DNA of 35,226 nt from Candidatus Woesearchaeota archaeon (GTDB taxonomy: Archaea; Nanobdellota; Nanobdellia; Woesearchaeales; JAGVXP01): the NCBI GenBank assembly GCA_018303725.1, contig JAGVXP010000052.1:1-35226 (forward strand). Reading direction: 5' to 3'. The notes under the pieces are model-generated. The model saw nothing but the letters and a program-made list of their open reading frames with translations, was not told the origin of the DNA and searched no databases. The position numbers and the translations under genes are program-made. Positions 23,728 through 30,707 of this stretch are shown here, piece by piece (the first letter of the stretch is position 1; each line of letters starts with the position of its first letter).

Positions 23728-23961
23728 ATGGCAGAACCAGGCGCGCCTGTTTTTGTAAGAATTGATGAATATAAGGATGTTTTGGATGTGATGGGGCTTA
23801 TCAAAGATAAGCTAAACGAGGCAAGGGAGACTTTAGGCAGAATAAATGAGCTTAAAAATGAAGAAGACTCAGAACTCGAGCTCTGGGATACAACACTGGA
23901 AGAAATAGAAAAAAAGGTAGAGGCAATAGATAAAAATTTGTTCGAACCTCAAATCCCCTAG
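23728..23961 (+). CDS. Coiled-coil protein, 77 aa (coiled-coil triad, gene 2)
   Basis: Consists of FVRIDEYKDVLDVMGLIKDKLNEARETLGRINELKNEEDSELELWDTTLEEIEKKVEAIDKNLF, aligning over ~65 residues with the C-terminal unit of gene 1. I use the ATG at 23728 (RBS GAGGTG 5-10 nt upstream) rather than the GTG at 23719. The pair probably arose by duplication and may hetero-oligomerise through these helices (inferred). Confidence 0.75.
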   Translation: MAEPGAPVFVRIDEYKDVLDVMGLIKDKLNEARETLGRINELKNEEDSELELWDTTLEEIEKKVEAIDKNLFEPQIP

Positions 23962-23969
23962 GTGGCATA

Positions 23970-24362
23970 ATGGCTAAAGAAGAAGAGCTTTTGTTTGTCG
24001 GCGTTAAAGAGCCGCTTGAATTAAGAAGGACCATATTGGAATCCTCCAAAGATGTTATAGAAAGCCTGCAAAGGTATGAGAAATTCAGGGCCATTAGGGA
24101 GGAAACCACCAAAAACATTGAGAAATTAAAAGTTGATGTTAAAGAGATATCTAAACTTATTTCTAAATTGAAGTCTGAATTGCCAACAACAAGCCTAAGA
24201 GCAGAAGAGATGAAAGAGGAAATCCCAGAAAGGGGTAAGGCAGTTAAGGCTAAAAAAGCTAAGAAAAAAGAAGAAAAACCGCAGCAAAGGGTTTTAACTG
24301 AATTAGAAAAGCTAGAAGCCGAGCTTAGCGATATTGAAAGCAAGCTAGGCAGGATAAAATAG
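23970..24362 (+). CDS. Coiled-coil protein, 130 aa (coiled-coil triad, gene 3)
   Basis: Unrecognised. It starts 8 nt after gene 2, with AGGTGG before the ATG. Residues ~10-75 are helical (LFVGVKEPLELRRTILESSKDVIESLQRYEKFRAIREE), then a Lys-rich linker and a final helix RVLTELEKLEAELSDIESKLGRIK. Likely part of a three-protein complex with genes 1 and 2; a cytoskeletal, division or ESCRT-like role cannot be judged from sequence. Confidence 0.72.
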   Translation: MAKEEELLFVGVKEPLELRRTILESSKDVIESLQRYEKFRAIREETTKNIEKLKVDVKEISKLISKLKSELPTTSLRAEEMKEEIPERGKAVKAKKAKKKEEKPQQRVLTELEKLEAELSDIESKLGRIK

Positions 24363-24424
24363 ATAACTTTTTTAAAGATACACCAATTCTATTGTCTCCT
24401 ATGACCAACTGGCCAAATATATAT

Positions 24425-24588
24425 GCGAGGATGCCGGAGTGGCCAAACGGGATAGTTTTTGGCAGCAAGGTGCTAAAAATCCAAACTCAAGTTATTGAGT
24501 GATGAGGTCTCCTCAAGAGATCAATGATATGCTCTATGGGCCATCTATTGGCTTAGTGCCTACGGGGGTTCAAGTCCTCCTCCTCGCA
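24425..24588 (+). tRNA. tRNA-Leu(CAA) with two introns (29 nt at 30/31 and 51 nt at 37/38)
   Basis: Class II tRNA. Acceptor GCGAGGA/TCCTCGC, discriminator A at 24588, D stem CCG/CGG, T arm GGGGG-TTCAAGT-CCTCC, variable arm TGGCTTAGTGCCTAC. Intron 1 is 24456-24484: central helix GGAT:ATCC, bulges AGT and AAA, inner helix TTTT:AAAA. Exon 2 is ACTCAAG (24485-24491). Intron 2 is 24492-24542: central helix CTCA:TGGG, bulges AGT and CCA, outer helix ATAGA:TCTAT. The mature anticodon arm becomes ATAGA-CTCAAGA-TCTAT, five full pairs with anticodon CAA. The outer helix of intron 2 forms only after intron 1 is removed. Confidence 0.9.
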
Positions 24589-24607
24589 TTTTTTTATTGT
24601 AAACAAC

Positions 24608-24657
24608 TCCCAATCAGAGATTGGGGACATTTCTGCTTAGGCTGCGAAGCTGCTTAG
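24608..24657. repeat. Hairpin and direct repeats between tRNA-Leu(CAA) and the transposase remnant (likely IS200/IS605 end)
   Basis: TCCCAATC-AGA-GATTGGGG forms an 8-pair hairpin (24608-24626) with the same AGA loop as the large palindrome at 18528-18548. CTGCTTAG is repeated at 24633-24640 and 24650-24657. IS200/IS605 elements end in subterminal hairpins without terminal inverted repeats, and this block lies just beyond the transposase stop codon, so it is probably the surviving right end. Confidence 0.6.
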
Positions 24658-24681
24658 TGTTTTCTGTCCGTTACCTATCCC

Positions 24682-24945
24682 TCAACTGCCATACTTCTGT
24701 CTCCGTATGTAATTGACAGTATTCTCAAAATTTTTAGGAGAGCCTATGCAATAGCTTGGATTCCACAAGCCAGAGCCCCAGAAGTACTTTTTCTTAGCTT
24801 CAGGGAAATATTCAAAGAATTTCTTTGCTGTATAGCCCTTTAGCAGTTTAGCAACCTCGTCCTTGCTGTACAGGCAAATGTCTGCCATGAAGTGGATATG
24901 GTTGCTATCATTATTGTGGTTTTGTTTGGGTTTATAGGATACAAA
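24682..24945 (-). pseudogene. IS200/IS605-type TnpA (Y1 HUH transposase), N-terminus missing
   Basis: About 87 residues remain. The HUH motif is HIH in NNDSNHIHFMADIC and the catalytic-Tyr segment is NTVNYIRRQKYG; between them KGYTAKKFFEYFPEAKKKYFWGSGLWNPSYCIGS matches the TnpA core. The first ~55-60 residues of a normal TnpA (the N-terminal beta strand with KYR-type motifs) are absent and an in-frame stop precedes residue 1 of the fragment. It is joined directly to a truncated vapC, so the element is immobile on its own. The ORF-track start at MADIC is inside the catalytic core. Confidence 0.82.
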
Positions 24946-24989
24946 TTATTTAAAAAGAAGTAAAAATTGGTTTTCTCGCCTATTCTCAA

Positions 24990-25088
24990 AGAATGGAATT
25001 CCCATCCAGATTCAACAATTATTTTTCTTACTGTAGAATTTTTGATAAGTCCAGCAAGAAGAATGTTTGTGTCAATAACAAGAATCAT
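24990..25088 (-). pseudogene. vapC: VapC-type PIN-domain toxin, 5' fragment (~33 codons), cut by the IS remnant
   Basis: Starts MILVIDTNILLAGLIKNSTVR, the PIN-domain opening with the first catalytic Asp (VIDTN). Homology ends near EFHS; the remaining open frame in the track is unrelated sequence running into the transposase. The other PIN acidic residues are missing, so the RNase cannot work. Its ATG overlaps the antitoxin stop by 4 nt, the usual vapBC arrangement. Confidence 0.82.
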
Positions 25089-25312
25089 CTTTTTAAACCA
25101 AGTTTTCTTGCAACTGAACTATCTACCTTACTAGCAATTTCATCAACATCTTTTTGTGTTAGTTTGCTTTTAGCAGTTAGTTTATCCATAATATCTAAAT
25201 CTTCTATCTTTTGAGTTATGGTTTTTCTAACTACTTCACTCCATCTAATTTCAGAGTGTTCTTTCATCTTTGCATGCAAATCCTCCGGTATTGCTAAAGT
25301 TATGTTTGGCAT
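25085..25312 (-). CDS. vapB: Ribbon-helix-helix antitoxin (VapB-like), 75 aa
   Basis: DNA-binding antitoxin that would neutralise the PIN toxin. ITLAIPEDLHAKMKEHSEIRWSEVVRKTITQKIEDL is a typical archaeal RHH; the C-terminal SKLTQKDVDEIASKVDSSVARK is the likely toxin-binding helix. AAGGTGAT precedes the start. With its toxin truncated the gene may survive as a stand-alone repressor, or act on a toxin elsewhere. It is intact as far as can be seen. Confidence 0.85.
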   Translation of the reverse strand: MPNITLAIPEDLHAKMKEHSEIRWSEVVRKTITQKIEDLDIMDKLTAKSKLTQKDVDEIASKVDSSVARKLGLKR

Positions 25313-25332
25313 ATTTTATCACCTTCTGAGTT

Positions 25333-25350
25333 CAGAAAATCAATTTTCTG
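25333..25350 (-). promoter_or_regulatory. Dyad in the vapB leader
   Basis: CAGAAAAT-CA-ATTTTCTG, an 8-bp perfect inverted repeat, lies ~20 bp upstream of the vapB ATG and downstream of a TATA box (ATTTATATATG on the minus strand, ~25375-25385). It is a plausible operator for RHH autoregulation; an RNA hairpin is the alternative. Confidence 0.45.
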
Positions 25351-25585
25351 CACTTTATGTGAATAGATGTGATTACACATATATAAATCTTTCTCTTTTT
25401 TTTCGTAAAAACGCCCTAAACAATTTATTAAAATAGCCATGAAACTCTCCGCATTCCATTTCATTCCATAATGTCGAAAGTTAAGTTTTTCGGTTTTTGC
25501 TCATGAGGTAGTCACATCCGCTCATTCAGCTCTGAAACCTTTTACACAAACATTTTTATACTTATTCTAAACTTATTTAACCAAC

Positions 25586-26923
25586 ATGGTAGAAATCAGG
25601 GCAATTGGCGGTTATGATTATATTGGAAAGAATATGACTGCTATAAAAATAAATGAAGATGTTGTTATATTGGACATGGGGCTCCATCTTGATTCTTATA
25701 TTAAGTATACTGAGCAGGAAGAGGAGGACATTATCAAGATAAGCGCAGCAGATCTTTTGAGAGTTGGCGCTATTCCGGATGATTCTGTTATCAATGAATG
25801 GAGGCATAAAGTAAAAGCCATCATACCGACCCACGCTCATTTGGACCACGTTGGGGCATTGATTTTCCTGGCGCATAAATATGATGCCCCTATCCTATGC
25901 ACCCCTTTTACAAAGGAGGTTATTAAGGCTATAGCCAGCGACGAAAAAATTAAGATTAAGAATGATATCAAAACTTTAAATGTTAATTCTATTTACCACA
26001 TTTCAGATGACCTTAAGATTGAATTTATAAATATGACACATAGCACACCCCAGACAGTAATGGTTGCTTTGCACACAAAAGATGGCATAATCCTATACGC
26101 AAATGATTTTAAATTTGACAACCACCCTACTATCGGCAAAAAACCGGATTATGTCAAGCTGAAGCATATTGGGGATAAGGGTGTTTTGGCCTTGATATGC
26201 GACAGCACTGGGGCCAAAAGGGACATCAAAACGCCTTCTGAATTGGTTGCTAAGGAAATGCTTAAGGATGTTATGCTTGGCACAGGAAATAAAGGCAAAG
26301 CAGTTATTGTAACGACCTTTGCTTCCCATCTTGCAAGATTAAAATCCATTGTTGAATTTGGCAAAAAAATGAACAGGAAAATTGTTTTTTTAGGGAGAAG
26401 CTTGGCAAAATATGTAAAAGCGGGCGAAAACATTGGCATAATAAATTTCAGCAAAGATGTTGAGATAGTTAGTTTTGGAAGCAAAATTAAAAAGAGGTTA
26501 GGGAAGATTGAAAAAGATGGAAGAAGCGGTTATTTGCTTGTTGTTACAGGGCATCAAGGAGAGCCAAAGGCGACCTTGTCTAGAATGGTTGACAAGCAAA
26601 TGCCTTTTAAGTTCTTCCCGGAAGATCATGTTATCTTTTCATGCACTGTAATACCCTCAAAAATTAACATAGAGAACAGGGAAAGGATCGAAATGAAATT
26701 AAAAAACCACCATGTAAGGATATTCAAAGATATACATGCCAGCGGCCATGCATCAAGGGAGGATTTGAGGGATTTGATAAACTTAGTAAAGCCAAAACAC
26801 ATAATACCTGCCCATGGCGAGGAGGACATGAAAAAAGCCTTGGCCGATTTGGCAATTGAGAAAGGCTATGAGCTAGGAAAAACTGTCCACATACTGCATG
26901 ATGGGCAGAAAGTAAGGTTATGA
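25586..26923 (+). CDS. Archaeal RNase J (beta-CASP metallo-beta-lactamase ribonuclease), 445 aa
   Basis: 5'-3' exoribonuclease that degrades and trims RNA. Zinc-binding motif THAHLDHVG at ~77-85, then ILYANDFKFD and the beta-CASP region (VIVTTFASHLARLKSIVEFG, LVVTGHQGEPKATLSRM) with C-terminal HASGHASREDLRDLI and PKHIIPAHGEEDMK. Length matches archaeal RNase J (~450) and it lacks the KH domains of aCPSF1/FttA. Promoter TTTTTATACTTA (~25553) ends ~25 bp before the ATG, so it is likely leaderless. Confidence 0.95.
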   Translation: MVEIRAIGGYDYIGKNMTAIKINEDVVILDMGLHLDSYIKYTEQEEEDIIKISAADLLRVGAIPDDSVINEWRHKVKAIIPTHAHLDHVGALIFLAHKYDAPILCTPFTKEVIKAIASDEKIKIKNDIKTLNVNSIYHISDDLKIEFINMTHSTPQTVMVALHTKDGIILYANDFKFDNHPTIGKKPDYVKLKHIGDKGVLALICDSTGAKRDIKTPSELVAKEMLKDVMLGTGNKGKAVIVTTFASHLARLKSIVEFGKKMNRKIVFLGRSLAKYVKAGENIGIINFSKDVEIVSFGSKIKKRLGKIEKDGRSGYLLVVTGHQGEPKATLSRMVDKQMPFKFFPEDHVIFSCTVIPSKINIENRERIEMKLKNHHVRIFKDIHASGHASREDLRDLINLVKPKHIIPAHGEEDMKKALADLAIEKGYELGKTVHILHDGQKVRL

Positions 26924-26990
26924 ATATTAAAAACGGAAATTATATAAATAGGTACTAATTTACCTTAATAAGCCTTAGGGGGTGCATTAT

Positions 26991-27737
26991 ATGAAACTTA
27001 GTTTAGCTGAACCGACTTATTTGAAAGAAAGCGTTTCTATTATTTCTGAGTTAGTTAATGAAGCAAGGTTTAAGATAACAAAGGATGCAATAGAGTTGGT
27101 AGCAATGGACCCAGCGAATGTTGCTATGGTCATATTCAAGTTACTAAGCTCGTCTTTTACAGAATATAATGTTAAAGAGGATGTTGAGATAGCAATCAAC
27201 CTCAGCAATTTAAAACAGATCCTCAGAAGGGCCGGTTCTAACGATACCTTAAGCTTGGAGTTAAGCGAAAATAACAAATTGAAGGTGCAATTAAGAGGAG
27301 ACTCTATAAGGACGTTTAATTTGCCGATTATAGAATTAGAAGAAAAAGAGCAAAAAGTGCCCGAATTAAAGTTTCCAGTTACAATAAAAACATCTACAAA
27401 AATTTTGAATGATGCTATAGCGGATGTTGACATAGTTGCAGAAAGCGTTACATTTGAAGCTGAGCCAAAGAAATTTGTGATATCTGCTGAAGGCGATTTA
27501 AGCCAGGCTAATATTGACATTAAAGATGGCGGTGACACAAAAATAAGCATGGATGGTTCATCTAAAGTGAGGTCCAAATATAGCATTGAATACCTAAAAA
27601 AGATGATAGGAGCTTCTAAACTGACTGATAGCGTTAACATACAATTCAATAAGGATTACCCGCTTAAGCTGGAATATACAACAGTAGATAAGGTAATGCT
27701 AAGCTTCATTCTTGCTCCAAGGGTAGAGAACGACTAA
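26991..27737 (+). CDS. pcn: DNA polymerase sliding clamp PCNA, 248 aa
   Basis: Homotrimeric clamp that tethers replicative polymerase, ligase and FEN1 to DNA. Opens MKLSLAEPTYLKESVSIISELVNEARFKIT and includes IELVAMDPANVAMV and the interdomain-connector region VPELKFPVTIK; the C-terminal sequence (LKLEYTTVDKVMLSFILAPRV) ends the second domain. Start moved from the track's GTG at 26982 to the ATG at 26991 because TTAGGGGGTG lies just before it. TATA box ATTATATAAATA (~26939). Confidence 0.96.
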   Translation: MKLSLAEPTYLKESVSIISELVNEARFKITKDAIELVAMDPANVAMVIFKLLSSSFTEYNVKEDVEIAINLSNLKQILRRAGSNDTLSLELSENNKLKVQLRGDSIRTFNLPIIELEEKEQKVPELKFPVTIKTSTKILNDAIADVDIVAESVTFEAEPKKFVISAEGDLSQANIDIKDGGDTKISMDGSSKVRSKYSIEYLKKMIGASKLTDSVNIQFNKDYPLKLEYTTVDKVMLSFILAPRVEND

Positions 27738-27776
27738 TCCGTAAAATATATAAATAATTCTTTTAATGGTTTGGAT

Positions 27777-27953
27777 ATGGATAAGCTACACTCTTTTTTG
27801 GTGGAATGGACGATAAACTATGTGAAAAACAGGGATGTTATTGATAGGAAGATAGAGAATATAGAGGAAGGCAAAGAGGGATTCGATATTGTTGTTAGAT
27901 TTAAAGACAAAACACAATTCTTTATAGTAATGCCCTTCATAAAGGATATTTAG
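27777..27953 (+). CDS. Hypothetical small protein, 58 aa
   Basis: Unrecognised; 58 residues (MDKLHSFLVEWTINYVKNRD...). I use the ATG at 27777 (TATA box AAATATATAAATAA ~25 bp upstream, leaderless), 6 nt inside the track's TTG start. FDIVVRFKDKTQFFIVMPFIKD suggests two beta strands. It precedes the next gene by 15 nt and probably forms a unit with it. Confidence 0.55.
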   Translation: MDKLHSFLVEWTINYVKNRDVIDRKIENIEEGKEGFDIVVRFKDKTQFFIVMPFIKDI

Positions 27954-27968
27954 GAGGTAATTAAAAAG

Positions 27969-28244
27969 TTGGATGTTGAGAAACACATCAGCTTGGTTAT
28001 ATTTAACTCAAAAAATAATTTTAATGCCGTAGTTGATAACTGGAAGAAATTCATAAACTTCAAATATTTTAATATATACTTTGTTAATCCGTTCTCGCAA
28101 TTAGACAAAAAGTGGATAATATACCCGCACACACACAATAGAATCTGTGAGGAATCTTCTTTAAAACTTGGGCTAAAATCAATGTTTGAAATGGTTGAGC
28201 CAATTGGCGAGGAACTGGCCAGCGCAAGGGTAAATCTACAATAA
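27969..28244 (+). CDS. Hypothetical protein, 91 aa, TTG start
   Basis: Unrecognised. AGGAGGT (27952-27957) lies 11 nt before a TTG codon at 27969, the only reasonable start because no in-frame ATG follows until residue 68. Contains NFNAVVDNWKKFINFKYFNIYFVNPFSQLDKKWIIYPHTHN. It converges with and overlaps the next gene by 9 nt at the 3' end. Confidence 0.6.
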   Translation: MDVEKHISLVIFNSKNNFNAVVDNWKKFINFKYFNIYFVNPFSQLDKKWIIYPHTHNRICEESSLKLGLKSMFEMVEPIGEELASARVNLQ

Positions 28245-28814
28245 AAGAAGAAGTTGGCCGATAAAACCAGAAAATAAAGGCACTAGTAAATTATCATCCA
28301 GCTCATCTACAAGGGTTTCCACTGCTGTTGCTGTAAAAGCCATTGCCAAGACAATATAAACGTTGTTCAACACAATAAAACCAACTATCAAATCAATTAT
28401 AAGCTCTGATAAACAGCCTATTACTGTCTTGCTTCTAAATAGTAATGTTGTGCCATACCTCTTCCCAATTAATGCAGCAATCATATCGCCAAATGTTGTC
28501 ATCAATAAAGCTGCTAAAGCTATTTTAAAATCAAAAACGGCCAAGCTGATGATAGTGCCTGAAAGAAAGTATATAACGCCAATCACCCTGTTCTGCTCTT
28601 TTGCCCTTATATACTGGGAAAAAAAAGGGATTTTCCAGTTTAGTTCAAGCCTGAAATACTCCACAATAAGGAAGAACATAAGCAAAGCAATCAGGCTCAT
28701 AAGGGCAGCTTGTTTTGAGAAAGATTTTTCAATTATAACATAGCCTATCAGAACTAGAAGTATCATCAGATGAATTATTTTCCTTCCAACTTCCTGAAAA
28801 AACAGCCATACCAT
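28236..28814 (-). CDS. CTP-dependent lipid/polyprenol kinase-like membrane protein (SEC59/DGK1/VTE5 family), 192 aa
   Basis: Multi-pass membrane enzyme of the family that includes dolichol kinase, diacylglycerol kinase Dgk1 and phytol kinase; some archaeal relatives act on geranylgeranyl-type lipids. Signatures: EVGRKIIHL near the N-terminus, TTFGDMIAALIGKRYGTT and FRSKTVIGCLSEL (~110-135) and VETLVDELDDNLLVPLFSG (~165-185). About six hydrophobic helices. The substrate is not determined. TATA box CTATATAAAC lies ~25-33 bp upstream, so it is leaderless. Given the glycosyltransferase next door, a dolichol-type carrier is a reasonable guess. Confidence 0.82.
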   Translation of the reverse strand: MVWLFFQEVGRKIIHLMILLVLIGYVIIEKSFSKQAALMSLIALLMFFLIVEYFRLELNWKIPFFSQYIRAKEQNRVIGVIYFLSGTIISLAVFDFKIALAALLMTTFGDMIAALIGKRYGTTLLFRSKTVIGCLSELIIDLIVGFIVLNNVYIVLAMAFTATAVETLVDELDDNLLVPLFSGFIGQLLLLL

Positions 28815-28858
28815 GTTTGAGGGGGTTATCTTCAGTTAGTTTATATAGTTTTCGAAAA

Positions 28859-28951
28859 AATAGTAAGCGACAGTAATTATAGGATAAATGAATAGGTCGC
28901 TTACTATTTAGAAGACGACACAAAATGCCCAATAACTAATGTCGTCTTCTA
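28859..28951. repeat. Two directly abutting perfect hairpins between divergent promoters
   Basis: Hairpin 1: AATAGTAAGCGAC (28859-28871) and exact complement (28896-28908), 24-nt loop. Hairpin 2: TAGAAGACGACA (28909-28920) and exact complement (28940-28951), 19-nt loop. They touch with no spacer, between the minus promoter of the lipid kinase-like gene and the plus promoter of the glycosyltransferase. They could be paired operators, element ends or a small RNA. Confidence 0.75.
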
Positions 28952-29002
28952 AAACCTTATCCAAAACAAAACTTTAAATAATCGCAATATTACCGCTATA
29001 CC

Positions 29003-30460
29003 ATGGACAAGGATGCCAGTATTTTTAAGGGTTTGTTGGTGGTTTTCTTTTTGTTTGTTGTCATACTATCTTTCATACAGTTTAGTGTTAAGGATATAAT
29101 AGGTTTTGATGGCTACTTGCATATAAAGGCAGCTGATCTGATAAAAGAAAATGGATTTTTTAAGGAGTTCCCTTGGACTGTAAACTCAATTTTAAATACA
29201 AAATATGCGGATATACAGCTGTTATTCAGACTTGCTTTAATCCCTTTTACCTTTTTTGGGTTAATCAATGGAGCAAAGATAGCAGCCATTGTATTTGGTG
29301 CTTCGTGCTTCACTGTTTTTTATTGGTATTTAAAGAAAAATGGTATAACTTTCCCATTAATATGGACTTTTATCTATCTTTTAGCTTCAGTTGAATTGAT
29401 GTACAGGTTCCTCTTGCCAAGGGCAATGCCTTTGTCTGTTTTATTCCTAATTTTAACATTTTATTTTGTTGAGGAAAAAAAGCTCAAATCGCTTTTTGCC
29501 CTGTCCTTTTTGTATGTCTGGCTTTATAGCGCCTTTTTGTTTTCATTTATGGTTGTTTTATTATCTTTTGTTTTAGATTGGGCAATGCATAAGAAAATAG
29601 ACCATAGTCTATTGGTATATTCAATTGGCGGAATAATGGCTGGTTTGATAATCAACCCCTATTTCCCTAATAATCTCACTCTTTTATATTTACAGTTGTT
29701 TAAAGTTAATCTTTTAGGCAATCTTTTTAATGTAGAATGGCAACCATGGAGTTTTGGGCAATTGTTGTTTCATAATATTGTACCGTTTATATGCTTTTTT
29801 GCAGCCATATTTTTTAATGCAAAAAACAAGAAAATAAGTAAAAAGAATTTGTTATTATTCCTTATCTCCTTAATCTTCCTGATCTTTACAATAAAATCCA
29901 AAAGGATGCAGGAATATTTTGTCCCTTTTGCTGTTTTATTTTTAGCATTTTCAATTAATGATTTTATTATTAAGTTAAAGGAAAAAAAAGCGGATTATTT
30001 CAAATATTTGAAATATTCATTTATTTTTATAATAATAGTTTTAGCACCTATTAATTATATAAATTTGGAAAAAACAATAGATGAGGGCAATTTTTTATAT
30101 AAATATGAAAAAGGAGCATTATGGTTAAAAAACAATGCTCCTAAAGGTTCTTTAGTTTTTATTAATGCATATGCCTTTAATTATCTGTTTTTTTATAATT
30201 CTGATGTTAAGTATACGCATGGAATAGATTTAACTTATTCTTATTTATATGACGCTGATAAATTTGAGAGGTATATGGATTTATTGCAAGGCAAAGATTT
30301 TGATTATAATGTTATCAAGACAGATTATAACCCAGATTATGTTTTTATTGGCAAGATTAAGCCAGATAAACAAATAGCCGAATTTATTTTGAAGTTTAAG
30401 AAGGATTTTGAATTAGAGTATGAGGATGATTTTACTGCTATATTTAAGGTTAAAAAATAA
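29003..30460 (+). CDS. GT-C superfamily glycosyltransferase-like membrane protein, 485 aa
   Basis: Multi-pass protein (about 9-11 helices) with an external C-terminal domain. The first loop after helix 1 carries GFDGYLHIKAADLIKENGF, placing an Asp and a His as in GT-C enzymes (e.g. STT3/AglB, PMT and ArnT families), where an acidic loop residue binds metal or the acceptor. The C-terminus has GALWLKNNAPKGSLVFINAYAFNYLFFY, common to dolichyl-phosphate-sugar transferase C-terminal regions. Likely transfers a sugar from a lipid carrier on the outer face; specificity unknown. Leaderless start (AACTTTAAATAA ~22-33 bp upstream). Confidence 0.7.
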   Translation: MDKDASIFKGLLVVFFLFVVILSFIQFSVKDIIGFDGYLHIKAADLIKENGFFKEFPWTVNSILNTKYADIQLLFRLALIPFTFFGLINGAKIAAIVFGASCFTVFYWYLKKNGITFPLIWTFIYLLASVELMYRFLLPRAMPLSVLFLILTFYFVEEKKLKSLFALSFLYVWLYSAFLFSFMVVLLSFVLDWAMHKKIDHSLLVYSIGGIMAGLIINPYFPNNLTLLYLQLFKVNLLGNLFNVEWQPWSFGQLLFHNIVPFICFFAAIFFNAKNKKISKKNLLLFLISLIFLIFTIKSKRMQEYFVPFAVLFLAFSINDFIIKLKEKKADYFKYLKYSFIFIIIVLAPINYINLEKTIDEGNFLYKYEKGALWLKNNAPKGSLVFINAYAFNYLFFYNSDVKYTHGIDLTYSYLYDADKFERYMDLLQGKDFDYNVIKTDYNPDYVFIGKIKPDKQIAEFILKFKKDFELEYEDDFTAIFKVKK

Positions 30461-30461
30461 A

Positions 30462-30602
30462 TACGGTAGCCGGGACTTTCGACAGTGAATATACAACGTA
30501 CATTCGGCTTGGGACTTCTTGCGAAATCTGTGGGCTTTGGACTGTTTCGAACCCGGACTCTGAGCTTGGGAAGCTCATATCCTGCCATTAGATAACTACC
30601 GT
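30462..30602 (-). tRNA. tRNA-Gly(CCC) with a 70-nt non-canonical intron at 59/60
   Basis: Acceptor ACGGTAG/CTACCGT with discriminator A; anticodon stem TGAGC/GCTCA, loop TTCCCAA, anticodon CCC. The T loop TTCGAA is broken by 30476-30545. Removing it gives T arm CCGGG-TTCGAAT-CCCGG. The BHB is exact: outer helix CCGGG:CCCGG, bulges AAA and AGU, central helix UUCG:CGAA, inner helix CAGU:ACUG past one unpaired U. A1-U72 instead of G1-C72 is unusual for tRNA-Gly. TATA-like TTTATAC lies ~25-33 bp upstream on the minus strand. Mature length is 71 nt. Confidence 0.92.
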
Positions 30603-30707
30603 ATAAAAGGAAGAAATCTGTACATGTATAAATTATTTTCTTAATTTAAATTTATCACTCAAAAATGAGAAAAGTTTAAAAGTTCGTGAATATTCCTTCT
30701 ATGGAAA

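Noticed and set aside
24492-24542. C/D-box guide RNA inside intron 2 of tRNA-Leu(CAA)
   Set aside because: GTGATGA matches box C, but no CTGA box D or D' can be placed at proper spacing, so the match is not enough.
24840-24989. Full-length 82-aa VapC as given by the ORF track
   Set aside because: Only the first ~33 residues look like a PIN domain; the rest is out-of-frame transposase and junction sequence.
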